Assembly (NCBI GenBank): GCA_035759705.1
Contig: DASTUJ010000098.1
Location: forward strand, 1 to 34,359
Direction of reading: 5' to 3'
Length of the DNA: 34,359 nt
DNA from: Actinomycetota bacterium
GTDB lineage: Bacteria > Actinomycetota > CADDZG01 > JAHWKV01
The position numbers and the translations under genes are program-made. Within the stretch, counting starts at the first letter, position 1. Each line of letters opens with the position of its first letter. This document shows positions 1 through 7,523 of this stretch, one piece after another. The notes beneath the pieces are model-generated. The model searched no databases. It was not told the DNA's origin and saw nothing but the letters and a program-made list of their open reading frames with translations.

Positions 1-1
1 C

Positions 2-133
2 GCCGAATCCCCGTGCGGGTACGACGGAGAGCAGGAGTGCCTGGACGCCATAGAGGCGGTTCAGGACCAGGCGGGCGCAGCAGCGATCGTCGACCGCCTG
101 TTCGACCCGACCCCACTGGCGGTGGTCAGGTAG
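2..133 (+). CDS. C-terminal fragment of an unknown protein
   Basis: The frame is open from the first bases of the window to a TAG at 131-133, giving about 43 residues ending in DPTPLAVVR. The piece is acidic and Ala/Glu/Asp-rich, with a likely helix around QDQAGAAAIVDRLF and one visible cysteine pair spaced CGYDGEQEC. That composition looks like a real soluble C-terminus and not a shadow frame, but no family can be recognised from so little. Its stop lies inside the 3' end of the convergent DUF1801 gene, an 8-base tail-to-tail overlap. The start and most of the gene lie outside the window. Confidence 0.45.
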   Translation, partial: AESPCGYDGEQECLDAIEAVQDQAGAAAIVDRLFDPTPLAVVR

Positions 134-539
134 CGGGTTTAGCCGCCTCCGCCACCATCTCTGCCAGAACCTCCAGGTCCAGATCCTCAAGCTTTTTGAA
201 GCTGATCGAGGCCGAGCCCAGCTTTACCTGACCGAGCCTCTCGGCGTACACCTGGCCCAGGTACTGCTTGCCTCGCACCGCATTCACGTACAGGCTGACG
301 TGGGCCTTCTGGTTCGCCAGCCCGATCAGGAACCACTCCACCTTCTCCTTGGCGGAGTTCAGGTAGTCGAAGTGGCCGTAGCCGAGGATCGTCTGGTCGG
401 TGCCGCCCCACATCTTGCCCCGCCAGAGCCACCGATCCAGCCCGGGGGCGGCCGATGCGACCACGTCGTGAACCGCCTCTAGCAACTCACGGCGATCGGC
501 CGGTGCTGCGGCCAGGAACTCAGCTGCTGCGTCGCTCAT
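126..539 (-). CDS. DUF1801-family protein
   Basis: A 137-residue soluble protein without signal peptide or membrane segment. The central part, with a YGHFDYLNSAKEK stretch followed by FLIGLANQKAHVSLYV, is the pattern of DUF1801 (YdhG-like) proteins, small alpha/beta proteins of unknown biochemical role. The ATG at 537-539 is chosen because an AGGA lies 8 bases upstream and the family N-terminus begins there; the longer frame running upstream to 851 overlaps mgtE and is a shadow. It starts 8 bases after the mgtE stop on the same strand, so it is probably the last gene of the mscS-mgtE operon. A functional link to magnesium is not shown by its sequence. Family assignment is fairly secure; function unknown. 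Confidence 0.8.
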   Translation of the reverse strand: MSDAAAEFLAAAPADRRELLEAVHDVVASAAPGLDRWLWRGKMWGGTDQTILGYGHFDYLNSAKEKVEWFLIGLANQKAHVSLYVNAVRGKQYLGQVYAERLGQVKLGSASISFKKLEDLDLEVLAEMVAEAAKPAT

Positions 540-547
540 GCTTCGTC

Positions 548-1855
548 CTAAAGCCGATCGGCGAACAGCGTCGCCAGACCCAAAAAGCTGATGAACCCGA
601 CGATGTCGGTGACGGTCGTCAGAAAGATCGAGGAGGACTGCGCCGGGTCCTGCCCGAAGGCCTTCAGCGCCAGCGGGATCCCGGCCCCCGCCAGCCCGGC
701 CATGGCCATCGATATGACCATGGCAACTGCGATAACCAGGCCCAGCCCGAACGAGCCGCTCCAGACGACGACCCCCAGCCCCGTGACCAGCGCAATCGCC
801 GCACCGTTGACCACTCCGACCATCAGTTCTTTGGACCCCAGCCTGCGCCACTGCGAGATCCTCACCTCGCGCAGCGCCAGGCCGCGCATCGTAACCGCCA
901 GCGCCTGGCTCCCGCTGTTCCCCGACTGTCCGGCCACAATGGGTAGGAGCACCGCCAGCGCGGTCACCTGGGCGATGGTCCCCTCGAAGATCCCCACGAC
1001 CGCCGCCGCCAGGAAGGCGGTGACCAGGTTGATGAACAGCCAGGGAAGCCGCTTGCGCACGGAGAACATCGGCCGGCTGAGCGCCCGCTCCTCGCGGCCG
1101 ACACCGACCATGGCCTGCAGATCGGTGGTGGCCTCCTCCTCTGCCGCAGAGGTCAGCCGGTTGCGGCGGATCAACCCGAGCAGCCTGCCGTCCACATCGA
1201 TCACGCTGATCCCGGACCGGGACCCCAGCCCCACGTCCAGGACCTCGTCCAGGTTCGCAGTCGAGGGCACGGCAATCGGAGGGCTCGCCAGGGTTCCCAC
1301 CGCGGCCTCAGGGTCGGCAGAGATCAGGGACCGAATCGACAGACGGCCGAGAAGCTTCCCCTCGGCGTCGACCACCTGGACGTCCCCGTCCACCTCCCGC
1401 CCCGGCCGGCGTAACGTCGCCAGCACCTCGTCGGCGGTTTCGTCCTCCCGAAAAACCGTGACCCGGGGGTCCATAAGCGACCCCGCCGAGCCTTCCGGAT
1501 AACTCATCAGGTCCTTCAACTCGGAGGCGACCCCGCTGCCGAGTGCCTCGAACTGGGCCGCCTGCTCCTCCGGCTCCATCCGGGCCAGCAGCCCTGCCAG
1601 CAGTTGCAGGTCCAGTTCGCCCGCCACCCGGCCCACCGCCTCAGGCGCCATGTGCAGCAAGAGCTCCACCGCCCGGTCCGGGTTCGTCCTTTCGATGAGG
1701 CCGGCGCCAACCGCGCCCGGCTGCGCGGCGAGAAAGTCTGCCGCCTCCCCGGCGTCGATCTCCTCGAGCAGGTGCGCCGCGTCGGTGGGGTGGCGCTGGA
1801 TGAAGTCGGTGCCGAGGGCTTCGACCAGGTCGCCGGCGCTCGAGCTAACCGGCAT
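548..1855 (-). CDS. mgtE: Magnesium transporter MgtE
   Basis: A 435-residue Mg2+ channel/transporter of the inner membrane, close to the usual MgtE length of about 450. Residues 15-125 form the helical MgtE N domain, 127-245 a CBS pair (begins EGSAGSLMDPR at 121-131), and about 265-435 the five-helix pore domain. Diagnostic pore motifs are PIVAGQSGNSGSQALA (305-320) and DPAQSSSIFLTTVTD (403-417); Asp417 lines up with the pore aspartate of characterised MgtE. In the family, the N and CBS domains bind Mg2+ and close the pore when cytosolic Mg2+ is high. The ATG at 1855 is preferred because GGGGAGG lies just upstream; the longer open frame to 2032 is the shadow of the preceding gene. It overlaps the upstream MgtE-N/CBS gene by 11 bases, indicating coupled translation. 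Confidence 0.95.
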   Translation of the reverse strand: MPVSSSAGDLVEALGTDFIQRHPTDAAHLLEEIDAGEAADFLAAQPGAVGAGLIERTNPDRAVELLLHMAPEAVGRVAGELDLQLLAGLLARMEPEEQAAQFEALGSGVASELKDLMSYPEGSAGSLMDPRVTVFREDETADEVLATLRRPGREVDGDVQVVDAEGKLLGRLSIRSLISADPEAAVGTLASPPIAVPSTANLDEVLDVGLGSRSGISVIDVDGRLLGLIRRNRLTSAAEEEATTDLQAMVGVGREERALSRPMFSVRKRLPWLFINLVTAFLAAAVVGIFEGTIAQVTALAVLLPIVAGQSGNSGSQALAVTMRGLALREVRISQWRRLGSKELMVGVVNGAAIALVTGLGVVVWSGSFGLGLVIAVAMVISMAMAGLAGAGIPLALKAFGQDPAQSSSIFLTTVTDIVGFISFLGLATLFADRL

Positions 1856-2705
1856 CCCGGTCCTCCCCGGCCGGCCTGAACGATCCCGGGGCGGCAACGT
1901 GGCCCATGCCCCGCAGGATCCCCGACAACCCCACCCAGTACAGCTCCCCGAGAGAGGCGGCCAGCGATGCGGACGGCACCTCGGTCCGCGCCTGTCCTTC
2001 CAGCCGCCGCAGGGTCTCGTACCGCAGGGCACCGACGAAGCGGCCCCCTTCGTCTACGACGGGCAATGCGTGGTACTCGGTCCAGCCGGGGTGTACGAGG
2101 ATCGCCTTGCGATCCGCGGTGGCGGCCAGCCGGTCGACGCCGGTGGCCATCATCTCGGTCAGCGGGGTCTCGGGTGCGGCCAGCATCAGCTCCCGCAGGT
2201 TCACCACCCCGCTCAGCCGGGACTCCTCGTCGTAGATGTACAGGTAGTAGATCGCCAGGTGGGGCGCAGCCCGAACGTGCTCCAGGGCCTCCGCCGCAGT
2301 GAGCGTCTCGGGCACCGACAGGACTTTCGGGTCCATCAGCGCTCCGGCGCTTCCCGGCGGGAACGCCAGCACCCGCCGCAGCTGGGCGGCCAGGTCGGGC
2401 GACATCTGGTCCAGTAGGAGGTCCCGTTTCGTGCCGGTGACCCGCCGGAGCAGGGCCGAGACCTGGTCCAGATCCAGCGCCTTGAGAACCGCAGCCCCCC
2501 GGGCCGGCTCCATGGCGGAGACACATTCGGCTGCGACGTGGTCGGACATCGCTGCGACCACCGGGGCGATCCGCTCCAGCGGCACGTCATGGAGCACGGC
2601 GGAGGTCGGCTCTCCGGCGAACCGCTCCATGACCCGGGCGGCATCCACCGGGTGCGTCTCGATGAACCGCCGAACCAGCCGGGCGGCGGCCGGAGATTCG
2701 GTCAC
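1845..2705 (-). CDS. Free-standing MgtE N-domain/CBS-pair protein, no pore
   Basis: A 286-residue cytosolic protein made only of the regulatory half of MgtE. Residues 10-115 are an MgtE N superhelix (HPVDAARVMERF near 18-29), the junction PGSAGALMDP at 117-126 matches the same junction in MgtE, and 127-235 is a CBS pair. After it comes one short hydrophobic helix, GELYWVGLSGILRGMG (253-268), and a polar tail, where the transporter would continue into its membrane domain. The start is GTG at 2705, which overlaps the TGA of the upstream mscS gene as GTGA. It is followed by mgtE with an 11-base overlap. I infer a Mg2+ sensor or partner subunit acting on MgtE or on the MscS-like channel; similar split proteins are annotated in other bacteria, but their role is not established to my knowledge. 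Confidence 0.88.
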   Translation of the reverse strand: MTESPAAARLVRRFIETHPVDAARVMERFAGEPTSAVLHDVPLERIAPVVAAMSDHVAAECVSAMEPARGAAVLKALDLDQVSALLRRVTGTKRDLLLDQMSPDLAAQLRRVLAFPPGSAGALMDPKVLSVPETLTAAEALEHVRAAPHLAIYYLYIYDEESRLSGVVNLRELMLAAPETPLTEMMATGVDRLAATADRKAILVHPGWTEYHALPVVDEGGRFVGALRYETLRRLEGQARTEVPSASLAASLGELYWVGLSGILRGMGHVAAPGSFRPAGEDRDAG

Positions 2706-3553
2706 TGGCTGAGCAGGGTCGCCACCTGCTCGCTGAACTGGCTCGCCGGGATCACCGTGCGGCCCTGGTCGGCCTCGACGATGACCGAGGTCGGGGTGAT
2801 CTCCAGGATCTTGCCCTCGACGTCGCCGATCCGGATCCGGTGGCCGACCTTGAAGGTATCGACCAGGTAATGCGAGGCAAGGATGTTGCTTACCGAGGTC
2901 CGGGCGCCCAGGCCGAACGCCAGGGCGGCGCCACCGAGCATGGCCCCGGCCACCACCGCGACCAGAACGATCAGGAAGGCGACATCCAGCCCGACCTGGT
3001 CCAGGGCGACTATCACCGATATCAGCAGGACCCCGATCCGGGCCATTCTTCCCACGGCCTGGGCGTAGGAGAAGCCGGCGGAGGCCGCAGCCGCAGTGAC
3101 TGCGGTGCGGACCGCCGAGGCGATGAGGGTTCCCAGGAAGACGACGAACAGGGCCCCCAGGATCCGGGGGACGAACCGGACGACCCCGGTCAGCCAGCCG
3201 GAGACGATGTCCAGGCCCAGCGACTCGGTGGCTATTGTCACAAAGACCAGAAAGACGATCCAGAACACCAGCATCTCGGCGCCCCGGGCGACGGAACGGT
3301 TGGCGGAGGTGCTCTGGAGGCCGGCGCGGATCTCCGAGTTCCCCATGATCCGGGCGATGCGCGGCGTGAGCCGCTTGGTCCAGGAGCCGAACATCTTGGC
3401 CGTGACCAGCCGGAGCAGCCGCGCGAGCAGCCAACCGACCAGCAGTATCGCCAGCGCCACCAGGACCCGGGGAGCCCACTCGGCGGTCTGCCGGGCGAGC
3501 TCGTTGACGGTGTCGGTGGGCAGATCCCGCCGGTCTACGGCCAGTATTTCTAT
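2702..3553 (-). CDS. MscS-family mechanosensitive channel (non-canonical start)
   Basis: A small-conductance mechanosensitive ion channel of the inner membrane, which would release solutes on osmotic downshift. The first hydrophobic segment is ALAILLVGWLLARLLRLV, followed by segments around FWIVFLVFV, ILGALFVVFLGTLIASAV and IGVLLISVIVALDQVG, then the Gly/Ala-rich pore helix AGAMLGGAALAFGLGA and a beta domain (SHYLVDTFKVGHRIRIGDVEG, then ILEITPTSVIVEADQGRTVIPASQF). The first canonical start is GTG at 3460, in the middle of the first membrane segment. Family-like sequence (AVDRRDLPTDTVNELARQTA) continues upstream in frame to a stop at 3566-3568 with no ATG, GTG or TTG. I place the start at an ATA (3551-3553) with GAAGGG 8 bases upstream, 283 residues. 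A frameshift or base error joining an ATG at 3588 is the alternative. It is first in the operon with the MgtE genes. Confidence 0.85.
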   Translation of the reverse strand: MEILAVDRRDLPTDTVNELARQTAEWAPRVLVALAILLVGWLLARLLRLVTAKMFGSWTKRLTPRIARIMGNSEIRAGLQSTSANRSVARGAEMLVFWIVFLVFVTIATESLGLDIVSGWLTGVVRFVPRILGALFVVFLGTLIASAVRTAVTAAAASAGFSYAQAVGRMARIGVLLISVIVALDQVGLDVAFLIVLVAVVAGAMLGGAALAFGLGARTSVSNILASHYLVDTFKVGHRIRIGDVEGKILEITPTSVIVEADQGRTVIPASQFSEQVATLLSQ

Positions 3554-3652
3554 GACGGCGACCCTTCATCTGTGGCGAACTCGGCCATGGCGTCGAAGAC
3601 CTAGCCAGCTTACGGCCTCCGGCGGCCCCGGAGGAACTGCGGACCGTTACGT

Positions 3653-3681
3653 TTGACTAGAGTCGGATGGGGAAACATTGT
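3653..3681 (+). promoter_or_regulatory. Weak candidate promoter for the iron permease family gene
   Basis: TTGACT at 3653-3658 is a good -35, but the best -10 at 17-base spacing, CATTGT (3676-3681), matches the consensus at only three positions. It lies about 30 bases before the ATG at 3711, in the divergent gap with the mscS operon. Tentative. Confidence 0.3.
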
Positions 3682-3710
3682 GCCGCAACACGTCCGAAGG
3701 ACCGGAAAAC

Positions 3711-4154
3711 ATGGCAAGCGAAGAGCAGAGCACGCGTGTAACGCGTGCCATCTCGCGGATTGCCGGGTCGCTCGGATCATTCCCAGCCATCCTTTTTGCT
3801 GCGGGCCTCGTCGTCGTCTGGTTGACAATCGGAATGCTATCCGGCAAGTCCCGCACCGACGTCTTCAACATGCTGACCATGGTCGCCACGGTGTCAACTT
3901 TCATCATGGTCTTCATCATCCAGAACACCCAGAATCGCGAGGACCGGGCGACCCAGACCAAGATGGACGCCCAGAACCACGCCCTGCGTCAGATCCTCGA
4001 CCACCTGGAGATTCCTCACGAACATCCCCTCTCCCGTCTTGCCGGCCTGGAGGAAGCTCCGGAGGAGGACATCAAGAAGCAGCAGGAGAACGTCCGCCCA
4101 AAGCCCGGGACGACTTCATCGGACACGGGACCGCACGCAAAACAAGCGGGTTAG
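3711..4154 (+). CDS. Low-affinity iron permease family membrane protein
   Basis: A 147-residue inner-membrane protein with two hydrophobic segments, about 24-45 (AILFAAGLVVVWLTIG) and 52-71. The second contains the family signature FNMLTMVATVSTFIMVFIIQ followed by QNREDRA, which identifies the low-affinity Fe/Cu permease family. The C-terminal third is charged and soluble and ends in a low-complexity tail (KQQENVRPKPGTTSSDT). The ATG at 3711 is preferred over the in-frame codon at 3678: GAAGG is upstream and the homologous part begins near residue 10. Bacterial members are short and have two helices, so metal transport is inherited from the family name and not proven. No iron-responsive operator was recognised upstream. 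Confidence 0.8.
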   Translation: MASEEQSTRVTRAISRIAGSLGSFPAILFAAGLVVVWLTIGMLSGKSRTDVFNMLTMVATVSTFIMVFIIQNTQNREDRATQTKMDAQNHALRQILDHLEIPHEHPLSRLAGLEEAPEEDIKKQQENVRPKPGTTSSDTGPHAKQAG

Positions 4155-4173
4155 AAGTTTTGTCACCCCCTCG

Positions 4174-4189
4174 CGAAATAATCATTTCG
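4174..4189. promoter_or_regulatory. Perfect inverted repeat upstream of the nrdA promoter
   Basis: CGAAAT-AATC-ATTTCG is a perfect 6-base inverted repeat with a 4-base centre, six bases before the candidate -35 of nrdA and 20 bases after the iron permease stop. It resembles a dimeric repressor site. The half-site spacing differs from the actinobacterial LexA box (CGAAC-N4-GTTCG), so I do not call it a LexA site. Confidence 0.4.
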
Positions 4190-4195
4190 TAGACC

Positions 4196-4225
4196 TTGCA
4201 ACCGTAAATAACAGCCGTGTAGTAT
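4196..4225 (+). promoter_or_regulatory. Candidate promoter of nrdA
   Basis: TTGCAA (4196-4201) and TAGTAT (4220-4225) are separated by 18 bases and match sigma-70 elements at most positions. Transcription would begin near 4232, leaving a leader of about 195 bases. The NrdR-like boxes fall right over and after the predicted start, where a repressor would block. Confidence 0.5.
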
Positions 4226-4236
4226 CACGTGGCGCA

Positions 4237-4283
4237 TCACAACATGTGGCCCTGGTGGTTCCCACCCGCACCATATGTAGTGG
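4237..4283 (+). promoter_or_regulatory. Tandem NrdR-like boxes
   Basis: The 16-mer at 4268-4283 (GCACCATATGTAGTGG) matches the NrdR box consensus acaCwAtATaTwGtgt at about 12 positions, including CAC and GTG arms with 8 bases between. A poorer copy at 4237-4252 (TCACAACATGTGGCCC) keeps the left arm and some centre bases. The two start exactly 31 bases apart, three helical turns, the usual geometry for cooperative NrdR binding. NrdR is the ATP/dATP-responsive repressor of ribonucleotide reductase genes, and these boxes lie ahead of such a gene. The nrdR gene itself is not in the window. Confidence 0.6.
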
Positions 4284-4426
4284 AATTACCGCCTGCGCTT
4301 ATGCGTTGTAGTTAGCGGGGGCCGGCTCCGGAAAGGGGCTCGGCTGGACACTTCGATAGTGGGGTACTTGGGTCGCCACCCGGCACCGGTATCGCCCAGA
4401 ACACCTTCCCCAGAAAAGAGGCCTGA

Positions 4427-6907
4427 ATGCTTGTTAAAAAGGGCAATGGAGTCACCGAGCCGTTCCAGGTGTCCAAGCTCCAGAAAATCCTCGACGCCGC
4501 TGCCACCGGGCTTGAGGACGTCGACACCTACTCGGTCCTCGTGGACGTCGAGGTGGGCATCTACGACGGGGTCACCTCCAAGGAGCTCGGCGAGCTGGTC
4601 CTAAGCTCCTGCCTGCAGCACGTTCAGGACGACCCCGGCTACAGCCTTCTGGCCGCGCGGGTCCTTCTTTTCGACCTTTACAAGCGAGCCCTCGGCAAGC
4701 ACTCGTTCGACGACATCAAGGCCGCCCACGTCGCCCGGTTCCCGGACTACATCTCCGAGGGCATCGACCGGAAGCTGCTCTCGGCCAACCTCGCTGAGAA
4801 ATTCGACCTGCAGCGCCTCGCCGAGGCCCTAGAGCCCAGTCGCGACCTGGAGTTCCGCTTCAACGGCCTGTTCGCCCTGAAGGAGCGCTACCTGGTCCAG
4901 GACCTGGAGACCGGCGAGCTTTTCGACACCCCGCAGTACTTCTGGATGCGGGTCGCCATGGGCGTGTGCGTCCAGGAGGACGACCCCACCGCACGGGCCA
5001 TCGACTTCTACCACGCCATGAGCAAGATGGAGTACATCCCGTCAACCCCGACGCTGTTCAACTCGGGCACCCCGTCCAGCCAGCTGTCGTCCTGCTTCCT
5101 CATGGAGGCGCAGGACTCGATGGAGGACATCGGCAAGGCCCTCACCGACATCATGCAGCTGGCCAAGTACGCCGGCGGCATCGGGGCGTCGATCACCAAG
5201 CTGCGGGCCACCGGGTCGGTCATCAAGTCGATCAACGGCCGGAGCTCGGGCCCCATCCCGTTCATCAAGATGATGGATGCCGTGATCTCGGGAATCGACC
5301 AGGGCGGCCGGCGCCGCGGCACCCTGGCCGTCTACTGCGAGCCGTGGCACTACGACATCGAGCGCTTTCTGGACCTCAAGCAGCGGGCCGGAGACGAGTC
5401 GCAGCGGGTCCACACCCTGAACACCGTGCTGTTCCTGAACGACGAGTTCATGAGCCGGGTGGAGAACGACGAGCCGTGGACGCTGTTCGACCCGAACGAG
5501 GTCAAGGACCTGCCCGAGCTGTACGGCCAGGAGTTCAGCGACCGCTACAAGTTCTACGTCGAGGAGGCCCGGGCCGGTCGCATCCGCACCTACCGCACGG
5601 TCAAGGCCCGGCTGCTGTTCCACAAGATGCTGAAGTCCCTGGTCGAGACCAGCCACCCGTGGCTGACTTTCAAGGACTCCGGCAACATCCGGTGCCCCAT
5701 CTCCAACGTGGGCATGGTCCACTCGTCCAACCTGTGCACCGAGATCTTCCTGCCCACGGACAAGCAGAACGTGGCGGTCTGCAACCTGGCCTCCATCGTC
5801 CTGCCCCGGCACCTGGACTCCAACAACCAGATCGACTGGGAGAGCCTCGGGGCAGCCGCCCGCCTGGCCACCCGGCACCTGGACGACGTCATCGACGTCA
5901 ACTTCTACGCCATCCCCGAAGCGCACCGGGCGAACATGAACAGCCGCCCGGTAGGCCTGGGCTTCATGGGCTGGAGCGACCTGCTCGAGCGCATGGGGAT
6001 CCCGTTCGACAGCGCCGAGTCGCTGGAGCTGCTCGACCGCATCGTGGAGTTCATCTCCTACAACGGCATCAGCGCCTCGGCCGACCTGGCCCGGGAGCGG
6101 GGCAGCTTCCCCGCCTTCGAAGGGTCCGACTGGTCCAAGGGCATGGTTCCCATCGACACCCTGGCGCTGCTGGACAAGGAGCGCCCGGAGCCGGTCGACG
6201 TCAACCGGGAGACCCGGTTGGACTGGGAGGCGCTGCGGACCAAGGTCGCCGGCGGGATGCGCAACGGCACGGTGATGGCGGTGGCGCCTACGGCTACCAT
6301 CTCGCTGATCGCCGGGACGTCGCAGTCCATCGAGCCCCCGTTCAGCACGGTCTACGCCCGCAACAACATCGCAGGAAAGTTCCTCGAGGTGAACGAGAAC
6401 CTGGTCACCAGGCTCAAGGACCTGGACCTGTGGGACGACGTGTGCGAGGAGATCCTGCTTCGCCAGGGCGAGCTGAGCGCCATTCCCCAGATCCCGGCCG
6501 AGGTCAGGGAGATCTTCAAGACCGCCTACGAGATCTCGCCGCTGACCCTGGTCCGCCAGGGCTCGGTGGTGCAGAAGTGGGTGGACCAGGGGGCCAGCCG
6601 CAACATCTACCTGACCACCAAGAACGCCGAGGCGCTGAGCAGGGTGTACCTGGAGGCCTGGAAGACCGGGCTCAAGTCCACCTACTACGCCTTCAGCCAG
6701 CCGGGCTCCCGCTCCGAGGCCACCTACGCCTACGACGAGAGCCGGCCCAAGGCCCACATGGAGCGAGGCGGGGGCGAGGCGCAAGCGGCAACGGTGCCCG
6801 TGTCGGCCGGAGGCGGCACGGCGACTGCGGTGTTGGTTGCGCCGGAGATCACGCTGGACGCCCAGGCCTGCTCCATCGACAACCCGGACTGCGAGAGCTG
6901 TCAGTAG
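4427..6907 (+). CDS. nrdA: Class I ribonucleoside-diphosphate reductase, large (alpha) subunit
   Basis: An 826-residue catalytic subunit that reduces ribonucleotides to deoxyribonucleotides. Residues 1-90 are an ATP cone, the allosteric activity site (MLVKKGNGVTEPFQVSKLQ at the start). The barrel carries the redox cysteine Cys223 (SSCF), the active-site NLCTE at 435-439 with thiyl Cys437, and the partner Cys452 (VCNLAS). Tyr753-Tyr754 (STYYAF) is the tyrosine pair of the class I radical pathway, absent from B12-dependent class II enzymes. The C-terminus is a flexible Ala/Gly linker ending in DCESCQ, whose Cys822 and Cys825 would re-reduce the active site. The ATG has AGAGG five bases upstream. 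No nrdB, nrdI or nrdH lies nearby, so the radical-bearing partner must be encoded elsewhere. Upstream NrdR boxes suggest dNTP-dependent repression. Confidence 0.95.
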   Translation: MLVKKGNGVTEPFQVSKLQKILDAAATGLEDVDTYSVLVDVEVGIYDGVTSKELGELVLSSCLQHVQDDPGYSLLAARVLLFDLYKRALGKHSFDDIKAAHVARFPDYISEGIDRKLLSANLAEKFDLQRLAEALEPSRDLEFRFNGLFALKERYLVQDLETGELFDTPQYFWMRVAMGVCVQEDDPTARAIDFYHAMSKMEYIPSTPTLFNSGTPSSQLSSCFLMEAQDSMEDIGKALTDIMQLAKYAGGIGASITKLRATGSVIKSINGRSSGPIPFIKMMDAVISGIDQGGRRRGTLAVYCEPWHYDIERFLDLKQRAGDESQRVHTLNTVLFLNDEFMSRVENDEPWTLFDPNEVKDLPELYGQEFSDRYKFYVEEARAGRIRTYRTVKARLLFHKMLKSLVETSHPWLTFKDSGNIRCPISNVGMVHSSNLCTEIFLPTDKQNVAVCNLASIVLPRHLDSNNQIDWESLGAAARLATRHLDDVIDVNFYAIPEAHRANMNSRPVGLGFMGWSDLLERMGIPFDSAESLELLDRIVEFISYNGISASADLARERGSFPAFEGSDWSKGMVPIDTLALLDKERPEPVDVNRETRLDWEALRTKVAGGMRNGTVMAVAPTATISLIAGTSQSIEPPFSTVYARNNIAGKFLEVNENLVTRLKDLDLWDDVCEEILLRQGELSAIPQIPAEVREIFKTAYEISPLTLVRQGSVVQKWVDQGASRNIYLTTKNAEALSRVYLEAWKTGLKSTYYAFSQPGSRSEATYAYDESRPKAHMERGGGEAQAATVPVSAGGGTATAVLVAPEITLDAQACSIDNPDCESCQ

Positions 6908-6923
6908 CAGCTGGGTCGCAAAC

Positions 6924-6953
6924 AAAGGGCCGCCCCGAGGGGCGGCCCTTTTG
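6924..6953. terminator. Bidirectional rho-independent terminator
   Basis: A perfect 13-base stem (AAAGGGCCGCCCC against its complement) with a GAG loop, followed by TTTTGTTG on the plus strand and TTTGTTTG on the minus strand. It sits between the stops of nrdA and the convergent exported-protein gene and can end both transcripts. Confidence 0.92.
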
Positions 6954-6969
6954 TTGGTGCAGGTGTGGC

Positions 6970-7428
6970 TTAGATGGAGGGAGCTGCGACGCACAGACCG
7001 TCGAGGTAGCGAAGCACGGAGTCGTTCAGGCCCTCGTTGAGGGTGTTCTCGTGCACCTCGTCCACTGCGTCGACCCAGGTGGTGACGTCTTCGCTGTAGG
7101 TCGCTGCGGCGTCCACGAACGTGCCGAGGGTGCCGTCAACGTTGCCATCGCCGTCCAGAGCCTGGATGTAGGCCAGTCCGGTTGCGCCTAGTGCGTCACT
7201 GGATGCGTCCATGTCGGTGCGGGCATCGGCGACGGCGGTTCCCTGCGCCAGGATCGCGGCCAGGGCATCTGCAACCGTGCCCTCCAGAGCGGTGATGGGT
7301 CCGGCGAGGGCATCGCACAGACCGTCCTCCACGCTGACCGGCTCAACTGCTGCTGCGGGCAGAGCGAAAATTCCGACTGCCATTACAGAGGTGAGGCCGC
7401 CTGCGATGATTCGGGTGATCTTGTTCAT
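6970..7428 (-). CDS. Small secreted protein, unknown function
   Basis: A 152-residue protein with a clear Sec signal peptide: NKITR, a hydrophobic core to about residue 25, and likely cleavage after ALPAAA (near 28). The mature part is acidic, Ala/Asp/Thr-rich and probably helical (repeated VADALAA, DARTDMDASSDALGA). It has only two cysteines, one near its start (GLCDAL, 38) and one near its end (GLCVAAPSI, 147), which could form one disulfide closing a helical bundle. The ATG at 7428 has AGGAG 9-10 bases upstream. No family recognised. The next gene upstream on this strand encodes a lipoprotein, so both may be envelope proteins, though 95 bases separate them. Confidence 0.8.
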   Translation of the reverse strand: MNKITRIIAGGLTSVMAVGIFALPAAAVEPVSVEDGLCDALAGPITALEGTVADALAAILAQGTAVADARTDMDASSDALGATGLAYIQALDGDGNVDGTLGTFVDAAATYSEDVTTWVDAVDEVHENTLNEGLNDSVLRYLDGLCVAAPSI

Positions 7429-7451
7429 TTTTTTAGGCTCCTTGGTGTGCC

Positions 7452-7496
7452 TAGGGTGTTGCTTAGCTAGTGGGAAAATTCCTTGGCTAGCTTTGA
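7452..7496. repeat. Imperfect nested inverted repeat between exported-protein genes
   Basis: The arms TTAGCTAG and CTAGCTTT share the exact reverse-complement cores AGCTAG and CTAGCT and enclose GGGAAAATTCC, itself nearly palindromic. It lies in the leader of the secreted-protein gene (or after the lipoprotein gene). There is no T tail, so an operator or leader hairpin is more likely than a terminator. Boundaries are approximate. Confidence 0.35.
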
Positions 7497-7523
7497 ATCC
7501 CGAAGTGAAGCTGCTCCTTCCGA

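Noticed and set aside
13-231. 72-residue open frame at the left edge
   Set aside because: Arg/Gly/Pro-rich; the neighbouring frame ending at 133 looks like real protein, and the rest lies over the DUF1801 gene.
4155-4426. Cobalamin riboswitch ahead of the ribonucleotide reductase
   Set aside because: The enzyme is class I (tyrosine pair), not B12-dependent, and I could not find the B12-box pattern.
5042-6994. 650-residue open frame antisense to nrdA
   Set aside because: Low-complexity Val/Gly/Leu/Arg composition with no motif, while the plus strand encodes a complete NrdA with all catalytic residues.
4966-7191. 741-residue alternative plus-strand frame in nrdA
   Set aside because: His/Arg/Gly/Pro-rich frame running straight through the terminator and into the convergent gene; not coding.
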